Assembly (NCBI RefSeq): GCF_027596085.1
Contig: NC_072458.1
Location: 3,416,001 to 3,480,000 of the forward strand
DNA from: Anoplopoma fimbria
Lineage: Eukaryota > Chordata > Actinopteri > Perciformes > Anoplopomatidae
Reading direction: 5' to 3'
DNA length: 64,000 nt
Below, in pieces: positions 14,961 to 35,604 of the stretch (positions are counted from its first letter, which is position 1; every line of letters starts with the position of its first letter). The notes beneath the pieces are model-generated. The model had not been told where the DNA came from and made no database searches. It saw nothing but the letters and a program-made list of their open reading frames with translations. The translations under genes were made by a program, and so were the position numbers.

Positions 14961-16751
14961 CCCAAAAGATCACAAAAGAAGATGGAGACATTTCCCTGAA
15001 ACAATAAATACAAATCTACTTTCAAACTTTCTTAAAATTAATAAAACTGGCCACAGGAAATGTGGCAAATTCTTTTCTGTGAGCCCTCTACACCGTCATC
15101 ACACAAGCTACACATTGACCTTGTATTTATTTTCATCGAAGAGGAAGACTTCCTTCCGCCCTTACAGCCACAACAGTCAAGAGTCCTGGCATCTGACACC
15201 AGCCACCACCCACCAAGCTACAGCAGCTGCTTTTTTTCTACAACCGGCAGAAAAACTCTTTCGAACAACCTATAATGAAAAGGTGTAGCAGTTCAGTTTG
15301 GACATGATTAGACGTACAATTATTGTGTTCTTCCTCTGAGGAATATTAATCTCTGAGATCAGACTGCAGCGCTCTCTCTCTCTCTCTCTCTCACACACAG
15401 ACGCACACTCACAGCAGGAAGCCAAAAAAAGGAACTCACAGCTCAGTGTATTCTTACTACAACTAATATCCGCCAGGACTTAAAAAAAAACTCCACAGTG
15501 ACGACAATATGAAAAGGGTTTATATGATAACCCTACTTTTAAATCCCCAAAGATAAGTTTACTTTAATAATGAGACTGATCGCTTTCTCTGTCGCAGTTC
15601 TTGTTTTATTGAATCACTGTCCTGCATACAGAAAGGAAAGATGGCAGGAGATATAGGGCTTATGGTCTGGAGCGGACTGATCCAGGTTTAAATATTGAAA
15701 ATAAATGAGCTAAGTTTTCCTGAGAATAGTTAAGGGAGGCACAGAGGAACATTCTTATGTAACTAGGAATCTGAAGCAGAATACTGTGATTCAAATACAA
15801 AAAAACACATTTGTGGAGCTGAGATGAGAAATAAATGTGTGCTGAAAAGAAGAAAAAGCTAAATAGATATGAATGAGAGATAATGAATCACAGGGCAAGC
15901 AGGATATGAGACAGGGAGTGAAAGGGTTTGTCATTCATCACGAGTGAAGGTGGAAAGGAAAGTCTCGATAAAACTTCACTCAGTCTTTTATCCCGGGATA
16001 AAAGTGGAGCAGCTAAGAAAATCACCACTGAGCATCTTTGTGAAATCAGCAGCAGTGTGTCAAAAATATACGTTTATAATACATCATGCAAATACCATAG
16101 GTTACTGACACACGGATAATGAACGTTTAAAGATATGCATGTTATACAGACTGTGATGACTGTTTCAGAAGATCATACATCTGAAACTGAATAGTTTTAG
16201 GTTCCCTAATTTGAACTTCAGCGTTATTTTTCTGGGACACTTTCAGACACCAAACACAAAAGCTGAAGATAAGACTGACACATCTCCAGTTTCACTTCTT
16301 TAGATGGAAAGATTCATGAGAAATTCACTTGGGTGCTGTTATTTTCATGTTTCTGTCTCAATCAATAAGTGTATTTGTAGCTAGCACTTAGAAAATGTTA
16401 TCACATAATTTGTCTGACCAGCAAATTACCACTATGGTATATCTAACCCTTGGCATGTCACATTTCTAGATAATCACAGTTGCTGCATGTCACAGGGGTG
16501 TGTTGGGAGATGAAAGCTGGTAAAAGCTGACTTCCTCTACGCATAAAAAAGCTATTTCACTAACTAAAAATAACTTAACTATGTAAAACATGTCGATTCC
16601 AATAAATATAACTATTTCTATGCTTCTGGTGGACTTTAAGAAAGAACGGTTTAAATACTTAAGCACAGCCACTTACTTTGGGGCTGCAAAAAATACTTAT
16701 TTTTATTTCAGATTTATCTGCCAATTATCGTTTTGATTAATTAAGTATAGG

Positions 16752-17135
16752 AATAGTTTACCATTTTGGTAAGATGAGAAGACTGATAACAATCTCATGT
16801 TTGTACGGTGAATATGAAGCTATTATTTAGCCAGAGCCGAGTTAGCTTAGCTTAACTACAAATTGTAAGTCCCAGTAAGAAGTCACTATCTTCCAGGAAC
16901 CAGTAACTTCCTTTGCTCTCTGCTGGTTACCCAACAACTGGTCCCAGCCAAGATACAGTCTTACACATTACCCATCGTAAAACCAAAGAAGCATTTTTGT
17001 TATGGTAATTAGTAAGTTTTTAGAGCTTCTGTGGTAGATTTAGTTATTGTTGGATAGAGCTCACTGTTCAGAGTTTTACTTCTAAGATAAGTTAACCATC
17101 TGCTGGCTGTGACTTAATATTTACTAATATACTCT
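16752..17135. mobile_element. Fold-back element, copy C (diverged)
   Basis: The left arm reads 'ccattttggtaagatgagaa' then 'tgtacggtgaatatgaagc' and 'gttagcttagctt' (about 16761-16853). The centre contains 'cttccaggaa' and 'ggttacccaacaactgg'. The right arm has 'agtttttagagcttctg' and 'gataagttaaccatctgctg' (about 17088-17107). Order and motifs match copies A and B, with higher divergence. It ends about 490 bp before the candidate sla promoter. Confidence 0.6.
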
Positions 17136-17607
17136 GTTTAAACCCAAGGTGATGTCTTCAGATATTGTGCTCTGTTCAACCAACAGTCCAACCCCAAACA
17201 TATTCAATGTTCTATCTCATACAACAAGAAAAGCATTATATCTTTACATCTGAGAAACTGGAACAAGGTAATGCTTGGTATGGTAAAAATAACTCAAATC
17301 ATTAATCAGTAATTTTCTGTCAATCAACTGATTGACTAATCTTTACAGCTCTAATATATTTTCAAATATCTCTGTACCTTCCATAAGAGCAGAAATGATC
17401 TGTAAACAACACCTTATTCGGCAGTAATATTAAAGTCATAAAATGAGGTAGATCTAGACATTACCAAACATTTTTACATATCATTTAGTAGATTACTAAA
17501 AAACATTAGCCGTCAGTATTGTTTTCAGTTATTCCAAACTCCATTAGAGGGCTGTTATGTGTTTCATGATCTGCTGTGTGTGTTTCAACAACACTTTTGC
17601 TGGCCCT

Positions 17608-17811
17608 CTTCCTCATTTCAATACAGGAAGTGAGTTTGCTGTCAGATGCAGCACTGTCGCCACACTCTGTGACAGGTCATTGCCGTTAACTCTTATGAAC
17701 ATGGTACTTCTCTAGTGCCGCACTCCTCTGCTGCTACCATGCCTTGTTTGGACCATCGTCTCTCTCACCCCACTTGATGCCATCACAGCAGGCCAGCTTT
17801 AGGTTCCACAG
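17608..17811 (+). promoter_or_regulatory. sla: Candidate sla promoter and non-coding 5' exon
   Basis: 'ccacaggtaggtg' at 17806-17818 gives a strong splice donor after 17811, 490 bp before the acceptor of the ATG-bearing exon. Upstream are ETS-type sites: 'tcttcctca' near 17608 and 'caggaagtg' at 17624-17632. ETS factors commonly drive blood-cell genes, which suits sla. No TATA box or transcription start can be fixed from sequence, so the extent of the 5' UTR exon is unknown. Confidence 0.4.
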
Positions 17812-18325
17812 GTAGGTGTCCACTTTTCATCACATCAGATGCTTCTGCTACGCATAAGCTCATAGTTTCTGTAATGACAGGACTGTTATTTCTCCATACT
17901 GGCCAACTGAACACTGTGATGAAACGTAGGAGTGTCGTCACTGGGGCAAGATCTGTTGAAATGCATCATAATGGAAATTATGTAATGTGAATTGAACTTT
18001 GCAACTTGGGAACAGTGTTATACAATATATGAATTCAGGATCATTAATCACGTTGAGTTGACAGTACACAGAGCTAGGTGTTGCAATGGAAAATTCATTG
18101 ATAGCCGATTCAGTCTCAGCTTCCCTAATCTGCAAGGAGTGCGAGGGTTCAGATCATTAAATGGTCAGCTTATAGGAAGTTAAATATATGGTGGTGAAGC
18201 AGCAGAGAAAAGTTTAGTGGTATAAAAAAGTGCAGATTGGTACATGAGTGTAAATTGGTTAGTACATTCACAGTGTACCTCTCTCTGTGCCCTGACTTCA
18301 GGCTGGAGTCTGGTCCGTCTGGAGG

Positions 18326-21932
<3,607 letters not shown>

Positions 21933-22315
21933 AGAGAGCAGCGAGGTTCCAGAGACTGAAATACCTTCAAGTGGAAGGTAGCATGGGGCATCCTTCTCTC
22001 AAATCCAGCACATAATTATGTGGCAGTAGAACAACATTTGTGTTTTAGCATCCAAATAATTGCAGTGTGTTAGTTTCTCATGTGAGCACTTTGAAATACT
22101 TTAAAGATAACACAAACTGCATGACCACTTACACTTTGACTCAGCCAATAAGACGGATCTTTATGGAGTTGAATTGGACGGTGGTGCAATTGAACTCTGA
22201 TGTGTATTCTGCACATGAATTGAATGATAAATAGGAGACCTGACTGCTATGGATATTGTTGGGTAATATATGTGTATGAGTATTAATGGCTTCCAAACTA
22301 TTTTCCTGTGTTCTT

Positions 22316-22321
22316 AATAAA
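22316..22321 (+). terminator. sla: Poly(A) signal of sla
   Basis: AATAAA lies 384 bp after the sla stop codon and is the first canonical signal I see there. Cleavage would be expected near 22335-22345, giving a 3' UTR of about 0.4 kb. Confidence 0.7.
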
Positions 22322-22344
22322 TGTTATACGGTCAAATGGCACCA

Positions 22345-28193
<5,849 letters not shown>

Positions 28194-28206
28194 ATCTTGT
28201 CTGCAT

Positions 28207-28562
28207 TCCATTTTTTCCATTTTCCGTAACCTGCTTATCCAGTTAAGGGTCGCAGGGAGCTGCTGGAGCCGATCTCAGCTGTCAATGGGCGAAGGCAGGG
28301 TACACCCTGGACAGGTCGCAGGGCTGACATATATAGACAGACAACCATTCACACTCACACCTACGGGCAATTTAGTGTCTTCAATGAACCTTAGCTGCAT
28401 GTCTTTGGACTGTGGGAGGAAGCCGGAGAACCCGGAGAGAACCCACGCTGACACGGGGAGAACATGCAAACTCCACACAGAAGGTTGTCTGGCCCGGGAA
28501 TTGAACCCGGGCCCCTCTTGCTGTGAGGCGACAGTGCTAACCACTACACCACCGTGCAGCCC
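28207..28562 (-). mobile_element. Full-length tRNA-headed fish SINE with target-site duplication
   Basis: On the minus strand the element opens near 28562 with a tRNA-like head: 'tggtgtagtggttagcac' fits a Pol III A box and 'cccgggttcaattcccggg' a B box with its T-arm stem, closest in my memory to tRNA-Glu. The body includes 'tttggactgtgggaggaagc' on the plus strand, a sequence repeated across fish genomes. The 3' end reads 'ggttacggaaaatgg' followed by 'aaaaaatgga', a degenerate TGGA-type tail. The 13-bp direct repeat 'atcttgtctgcat' flanks it at 28194-28206 and 28563-28575, proving insertion by retrotransposition. It codes for no protein. Confidence 0.88.
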
Positions 28563-28964
28563 ATCTTGTCTGCATGAACCACTTATAAAAGAAAAATACT
28601 CTTTCATGCAATAATTCTCTCCATCTGCATTACAACACAGAAATGTCTCGTGTGTCTCTCTGGCTTAAAACACTGCTAACTATGCGCCACGAACCAGGAA
28701 ACCCACATTTTCTGGCCTGGTGTGAATACAATCTTTATAAAAAAAATAAACCAATGGCTTCTCGAAAGCCACGCAGGCACCAACCTCATGGTTAGAGCTT
28801 CTCTCTCCCCTTATCAGGCTCTCCTCTGGCACTGAGGACTAGCTACGGAAATATGCTGGACAACTTCAATGTGTAGGGGGAGACTGCTGAAGCCAAACAG
28901 ACAGACAGCAGGCCAGAGAAGAAGAGCTGCTCACTTCAGCAGCTGACGTGTAGCTACGTGTGCA

Positions 28965-29074
<110 letters not shown>

Positions 29075-29730
29075 GCTTGTGCAGCTGGAGATACTCAAAG
29101 TGACTGTCCCCCAGTGAGAGGGGGAGATGGAGCAATGTTTCATTCCAATAAAATGTTGTTAAGACTCAGGAATGTACACAGACTGACAGATACACGTAGG
29201 CAATGAGCAGACTGATAAACACAGATGCACATTCACTCTTGCAAATACATTATCCATGGAGGTCACCTGGCAGTTATCAGCACTTATGGGGCCCTTTCCC
29301 CTCTGACAACAACCAAACGTTCTCATGAACTTTCACAAAATCTATTCTGAAGATCTAATGATAAATCCCAACTTTTTGTATCCGGCATCTAAGTGTTGTT
29401 TTAATAGCAGTGGTAGGTATCTCTTGCTGTAGTAAATTTGTTTGGAAATAGTTGTCAAATCACAGCTGAAGCTGTTGATTCCGATAAAGGATGGTCATGT
29501 TTATTGGAAATGACTGATGCAAAATTGCATATCCATGAGATATTCCCTTTGTACACACTGTTTCCACAATGGTTTTGTGTTTCATCCCTGAATTATTTGC
29601 AGACCAGGGCCTACCACAGACGGAGGAGTAATGGAAAAACTAATTGCGATGGGTCATGACAGCATCACTTTCCAAGTCTTGGTAGTGGTGAGCATGGAAA
29701 ACTCATTGTGCCCCCAAATATAACACAAAT

Positions 29731-29733
29731 CTC

Positions 29734-29785
<52 letters not shown>
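29731..29785. repeat. (CT)n microsatellite
   Basis: About 55 bp of ct repeats with one 'gt' interruption at 29741-29742. Confidence 0.95.
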
Positions 29786-29788
<3 letters not shown>

Positions 29789-30880
29789 CTCTTTCTTTCA
29801 ATTATGTGATCAGGATGAAGTCCAAAGTCCCAATGCCAATCCTCCACTGAGCATTATCCACATTGTGCAAGTAGCTGTTGGAGACAGATATGTTCAGTAA
29901 TGTAATGTAATGTAATATGTTCAGTATGTGAATGGTCTGGGTCACAATTGGGCAATTTCACAGATAAAGTCCTTCAATACTGCATCGATTCTCTCTCAGA
30001 CCTCTTCATTACATAATCCACTCGTATGTAGACTCAACATACCTAAACATTATCGGACATCTGGGAGAATCATTAGACCTAAATTACAATTACACATACT
30101 ACAAAATTTGAGCAATTGATCACAGACAGCATGAGATCACAACTATATTATATTGTTTAACTGGTTTACACATAGACAAATGCATCTTAATCAAATATGA
30201 AAATGTTTAGCTGGAGATATTACTTTAGTTTGAATATATGGAGTTGTACCAGCATCATGCAGAGGATTTAAATTCACATAAACTTTGTTATTGTCTGAGG
30301 AGCTTGCGAGTGTATAGTCAAATTACACTGACTGTGGAGTCTACTGCAGTTGTTGGCGGTAGTCTGACATCTAGTGGGCGATGTGAAAATTGCTCTCTAG
30401 CCGGTTTCAATTAAAGAACTGTCATTTTTGGGTAATGTTTTTGAGGGGCTGTCAAATGGGATTTTGAGTCATCGGGCAATAATTTGCTGTGGGCAGTTAT
30501 TGACCTCTGTTTGTGGTTATTTGTCCAAACACAAATTAGTTTTAACAATATTTTTAACATAGACATTCAAATGTCCTCCGGGCTGCTGGGAATTTGACAG
30601 CAGATGGAGATTCAATGAAATGAAAGGAACCGGTGCACTATAAGAGCATTGCTTCACTTTTGGATTATTTTGGACCAATCCAGAAACTGAAGTGAGTTTT
30701 GTCTTTCGTTAACATAATGTATCATTTTTTGTCTCTTGTTTGTCTAGTGGTAGGACGGCAAGTAGTGAGAACAAATGATATATATATTATAAAGATGATA
30801 AATTACTCATTTTCGTAGTTTTGTCTTAGCTTAGACAAATTGGACTCCTGAACTGGCTACAGAAGCTTTAAAGTATGCGT

Positions 30881-31105
30881 TGACATTTTTATGGCATACT
30901 ATCCTTTGACTTTTTTATGACATTTATTATGACCCTTTTATGGGATACTATACTATGAATTTTCGTAAGACATAAATACTTAGACTTATTTATGATATTT
31001 AAAGGCATGCTATAGTATGATGTTTTTTGATGACATTTCTGGGCAAACTGTCCAAAGACTTTTTTACTGTACAATATTTTCATGAAATTTATGGCATAAT
31101 ATAGT
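30881..31105. repeat. Degenerate AT-rich tandem repeat
   Basis: Variants of 'tttatggcatactat', 'gacttttttatgac' and 'atttatgatattt' recur five or six times at about 35-45-bp spacing. I know a similar repeat from other fish sequences, but the copies here are too diverged to set a consensus by eye. Confidence 0.5.
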
Positions 31106-31563
31106 TACTGAAACAGTGATCAAAAGGATCGAGACAACATTTGGCTTTATTGGTGTTTTCTTACTCTTAGTTTGTTTTGCATCCTCTGCTTGTCTTAGAT
31201 CTCTCAGCGTTTTCTGGTTGATGGATACGCAAAAAAACCAGCAGATACACAATTATTTTAATATAAGTTTCATCTTACTGTTGTGTACAAACTATAGGGT
31301 TTTTCAGTGTTTTCCCATAAACTGGGCGATACAGCTTAAACAAGCTGTGGGTGCTCCCTGGACGGCAAACAGGTTTTGGTGGATGATAACTTTTTGGCAC
31401 GACACGTCAGTAATGTCCTTACTGACAGGACTGACAGATTTTATTTTCATTTTCATTTTGATGTGTCATGCAAGTGTAAATGCAATAGAATGGGGCCCCT
31501 GTTTTGCTTATTGTTTTGAATATTGTCCACAGGCTAAGTCTTTGAAAATGAAATGTCAAATGC

Positions 31564-31698
31564 CATTTTCATTTTCAAATTCTTTGAATATTTCATTTTC
31601 ATTTTCAAATTCTTTGAATATTTCATTTTCATTTTCAAATTCTTTGAATATTTCATTTTCATTTTCAAATTCTTTGAATATTTCATTTTCATTTTCAA
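31564..31698. repeat. 30-bp minisatellite, 4.5 identical copies
   Basis: The unit 'cattttcattttcaaattct' plus 'ttgaatattt' repeats four times without a single difference, followed by a half unit. The period is a multiple of three, so two overlapping plus frames stay open and give ten-residue repeats. Just upstream, 31541-31553 is the reverse complement of 'tttcattttcaaa' from the unit. Confidence 0.97.
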
Positions 31699-32157
31699 TT
31701 TGACTATAATAATAATAATTGGAAAATTAAGGTTACATTGTTAATATTGCATTTTAAAAATGTAATTAACATTTGAATAATGTCCATTGGTACTGTGGAC
31801 AACGACTTTAAAAAGTGTCAATGTCAAATAGCTTTTTCATTTTTATTTTAATATGGTTATATAACGCCCATGGGAAAATGAGAATTTGATTATTGCATTT
31901 TCATTTTTACCCAAATAACACATACATATGTGTAAAATGTTATTGTGGAATAACGTTTTTATATTTAATTCATATCTACTCAAAGAAGCGAAAAGAATCA
32001 ACGGAACCTTTATCCTTTTCAAACTGTCGGACTCGTTTTATGGACGGACTTCCCAGTGTCACACCAAATGCTGTCCGTCACGCAACGCAGTGTACACATT
32101 TCAGTAAATTTACTCTTAACTTTTCTTCCCCTACAACCTGTGTCGTGAAATCTTTTC

Positions 32158-33782
32158 ATGGACTGTGTGGAGCAGAAAGACACCGAAGCAACGGCGCCTT
32201 CAGTCATCGACAGATATTACACCCGATGGTTCAGAGCAGGTGAATATGACTTCATGCTGTGTTAGCTGCATGGTGGCTAATCAGCTAACGTACGTAGAGC
32301 TTCAGACCTCCGGGGACAGAGCACTGACGTCGCATTTTGATTCGATTATGCAGCATGATGCATGTATCAAATACAGTGAGTGAATTGTGGTTGTTTTATT
32401 TAGATATGAAGGGGAAACCGTGTGAGGACCACTGCATCCTGCAGCATTCAAACAGGTAAGGTTTACAGAAGTATTGATAGTCATCTTTAGAACTGGTAAT
32501 TAGATATAAACTGCATTTCCATGGGACGTATAATACTCAGCTGTTTGGTTTTGTTCAGAGTTTTATGTATTTTTGTTGTTGTAGTATTGCATAATATTGA
32601 ATATTTCTAAAATATTTCTTTGAGTAAGCAAAAATATTATATAAAAACGTACATACATTTTAAATGCAAACCAATAAGACAACACTAAGTACAGCTTAAA
32701 AAAACGTGTACAGGGTTTACTATTTTTCTTTCTGGTTTCTTTCAGTTTATTAAGTTTATGTTATATTTACTGAGCCAATATGAAAATATAAGTCACATCC
32801 TATAAAAATGTGCATCGAAATGTACCTCAAAGATTTATTAGTGTTTTTAACTTGATATAGTCCACCCTCGGTATAAGTGATTTACATAAATTTATGAAGT
32901 AACTTTTGCTATTTCTCTTTGAAGGCCCACTTTTGATTTTGTGTTTTTTTTTCTTTGCAGATTATGTGTTGTCACGTTAGCAGAGACTCACCCAGTCCTT
33001 CAGAATGGGCGGAAAATCAAAAGTATCAATTACAAGATCAGTAATTGCTGCAGTCGGCTGAACAATAAAGTGTCTGGGAAGTCTAAGCGGGTAAATTCAT
33101 ATTGATTAATAAAGCTACAGATGATTTTGTTCTATTAACATAGATATGTAATTGTGTAGCTTCACTTCACATTCTTTTCAACTTTGCCTTAAATGCCTTT
33201 TTAATAAGTTTTCCAATTATAGGGGGGTCAGTTCCTTACTGATTTTGCACCGCTGTGCAGGATAACATGCACGGATGAAACTGAATACACAATCTACAGG
33301 TGAGATAATATTTTTGTTATTCTAGCCATACATTCCACATGCTTGGCAGTCATAATCAGTCACACAAATCTGTCACCTTTTTAGCTGCATCCGAGGCCGT
33401 CTTCTAGAGGTCAATGAGAGTATATTAGAAACACCTACTCTCTTGCTGGAAAAGGTAAATATATATTTTACACTATTATCACCAGGTTCCCATTAGCATG
33501 TATATGTTTATCATTCTTTTAGTTTATTTTAAACGATGTGACTGCAAATGACTGTTATAGTTTTTCTACCACAATCATTAAAGTTTCATCAAATCTTAAT
33601 AAAACAAATGCTTTAATAGTGCTTTGTCTGTCAAATCTCAACAGCCATCCACTGAAGGTTACATCGCCGTCATCTTGCCAAAGTTTGAGGAGAGCAAAAG
33701 CATAACAGAGAATCTTCTGAGCAGAGAGGAGTTTGAGAGTGTTGTCTCCAAACGTACAGTTGCCCAATCTCAACCAACATGA
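32158..33782 (+). CDS. abitram: Actin-binding transcription modulator (Simiate/FAM206A), complete, 6 exons
   Basis: Exons: 32158-32239, 32404-32455, 32961-33090, 33223-33299, 33385-33454, 33645-33782 (TGA at 33780). All introns are GT-AG and phases join cleanly to 182 aa; I recall 181 for human. Family landmarks are clear in order: '[10 protein letters not shown]' (about 18-27), '[12 protein letters not shown]' (about 34-45), 'TLAETHPVL' (about 50-58), 'NKVSGKSKR' then '[12 protein letters not shown]' (about 80-100), '[15 protein letters not shown]' (about 114-128) and '[20 protein letters not shown]' (138-157). The family is a small nuclear-speckle and cytoplasmic protein with a lipoyl/GcvH-like fold, reported to bind actin and to influence transcription and neuronal branching. 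There is no signal peptide and no membrane segment. It is transcribed towards ctnnal1, the same neighbour as in human. Confidence 0.97.
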
Positions 33783-34083
33783 CTGAGCTCCACCAAATCA
33801 GGTTGGGATAAGACCGGGGACGTTATCATTGAGAGTGACACTTGAGTGTGGTCACTTCAAAGGGACTATTGCTAATAATGCAAGCTGTGCACTACCCCTC
33901 TATACTTATAAATTGTTTCATAAATTGAGAAAGGTTTCAGGATGCACCCTGTGCTCAAGACCTTCATTTTTTTTCTTCTAATTTCAATATAAGGAAATCG
34001 AGGAAAGCATGACAATTTACTTGAAGTCTGTTTGTATAATATCCCCAACTAATATTCAGTTTGAATTATTTTTCTAGAATGTC

Positions 34084-34089
34084 AATAAA
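34084..34089 (+). terminator. abitram: Poly(A) signal of abitram
   Basis: AATAAA lies about 300 bp after the stop codon. Cleavage would fall near 34100-34115, right at the minus-strand signal described in the next entry. Confidence 0.7.
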
Positions 34090-34120
34090 TGAAACCAACA
34101 GGGATTTAAGAAAAATATTG

Positions 34121-34126
34121 TTTATT
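34121..34126 (-). terminator. ctnnal1: Candidate distal poly(A) signal of ctnnal1
   Basis: TTTATT on the plus strand reads AATAAA on the minus strand. Use of this signal gives ctnnal1 a 3' UTR of about 1.5 kb ending inside the abitram 3' end. Alternative minus-strand AATAAA signals at 34425-34430 and 34429-34434 would give about 1.2 kb. Which is used cannot be told from sequence. Confidence 0.4.
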
Positions 34127-34348
34127 TTGTTTGTGTCACTTCTATTAACCTTTCAATTGTCAAAAGAATAGATGGTCCAAATCTAAATCTAAGAGTTCTT
34201 CACATCTGTAACGCAACTACAATACCCAGCAACCTTCGCTGCTCTCACACTGTACAGAGCATCTCTAAAGCTTTATGTATGTTATTCATCTCAGTCATTA
34301 TCACACCTCTCATCTAGTACCAAAGTCATTACCTTAGGATACATACTG

Positions 34349-34378
34349 TGTGTGTATGTATGTATGTATGTATGTATG

Positions 34379-34422
<44 letters not shown>

Positions 34423-34437
34423 TATTTATTTATTTAT
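34349..34437. repeat. (TATG)n, (TA)n and (TTTA)n compound microsatellite
   Basis: Tetranucleotide 'tatg' copies (34353-34382) pass into pure (TA)n and then 'tttattta' copies. The last part supplies two minus-strand AATAAA motifs for ctnnal1. Confidence 0.95.
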
Positions 34438-35604
34438 AGCTATGCTTCAAGTACCATATTAAAGATACCATGTACCATTTACACATTGGCCTACAAGGCA
34501 GCTTCACAATGATAGTCTTCATAACAAGTACACTTCAAGGTTCCGTTTGACAAAGGTGCCAGTTCAGAATTAAGTTTCAGTTCTTTAGATAAAAAAAAGT
34601 TTGTTTTACTTTACACACAATATGATTTAATAACAGGACAGCATAAAGTAAGGTCCTGACATCCGGAAAGAATATTAGTGATAAACTTTAATTTTTATCA
34701 CCTGACCTTTTGGAGAAACCAGGCCCATCCAGTGATGTAAACTGGAGGTGTAAGAGCTTTGTTTTTCACACTAGTAGCAAGCTGAAGATCATAGCTTATT
34801 CATGAGAACAATCATATTTGGCATTAAATTGTGATTTTGTTACTAACATGGCTAGCATTTCATGGCAAGCTGTATGGAAAGTAGTCATTAATCATATGGT
34901 GTGGTTGACTTTTTAAATACTTATTTATCCAAGTGAGATGAATAGAATGCCAGTGATAAAGGACACAATGTACCACTATATCTAACATTACAGAAGAAGT
35001 GTTAACACTACAAGCCTATGACTCAATGACCACAAGAGACTCAAACACAAGGGTTTGGTGACGATGGCATCATGCATGCCAACCCCCAAAAAATGTGGCT
35101 TACATGTGCAACAGGTTTACATTACACCACAAAGCAGATGGGCTTGTAACACAGAGGCACATAGTGAAGACAGATGTAGGGCTAAACTGAGCATTAAGAG
35201 GAATTCTTTCCCTGATTTCTGATCAGTTTATCTACTCAAAATCAGTGAGGAGGCTCACTGCAAGTGGCAAAGTCATAGAGTTGGCTGATTGTCTCCATCT
35301 TGTGGACTGGTGTGGAACTGGTGCTTCAGGTGATAAATCTACCCCGGGTTCAAACTTCCCCTGAGCACAGCAAGCTTGGATCTGCTTTTCCTCTATAAAC
35401 CTTACACTTCATCATCCAGACGACAAATACGAACTCTTAATTACCCGGGGCATCCATCTTCACCACATACACTGCTCTGCCCCACTTTCTGGTGGTTGCA
35501 TGAGGATGAGGGGAGTAAAGTATTTCCTGGATTAGAAAAAGGGATGTTGACAGTGTGCTGCTCCAAGGGAGAATAGCGGACAAAGGAGGTGACGTTTTTC
35601 TGGA
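34438..35604 (-). other. ctnnal1: Probable ctnnal1 3' UTR
   Basis: No open frame of interest. By position this 1.2-kb stretch between the ctnnal1 stop and the nearest good minus-strand poly(A) signals is probably 3' UTR. Confidence 0.5.

Larger units (their letters stand above)
9930..17600. other. Gene-free stretch upstream of sla
   Basis: AT-rich sequence with small repeats only: the SINE/LINE tail at 10788-10841, the 43-bp duplication at 14869-14960, a (CT)n at about 15373-15393 and fold-back copy C. No exon with splice sites and a recognised product was found on either strand, and in particular none that I could assign to thyroglobulin. Confidence 0.45.
29786..32100. other. Gene-free stretch upstream of abitram
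   Basis: It contains a short lone 'taatg' pentamer tract (about 29897-29914), a degenerate AT-rich repeat (30881-31105) and a perfect minisatellite (31564-31698). The 195-codon plus-strand frame at 31116-31703 runs into the minisatellite and is judged non-coding. Confidence 0.5.

Noticed and set aside
28490..28562. tRNA gene on the minus strand
   Set aside because: The A and B boxes and T-arm are tRNA-like, but the segment is the head of a 356-bp SINE flanked by a target duplication and lacks an intact acceptor stem.
31564..31698. CRISPR-like array
   Set aside because: The 30-bp units are directly contiguous with no spacers and the host is a vertebrate; this is a minisatellite.
31116..31703. 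195-codon open frame with a hydrophobic N-terminal stretch
   Set aside because: Its C-terminal part is the minisatellite read in frame, there is no family resemblance or splice context, and the composition is that of AT-rich intergenic DNA.
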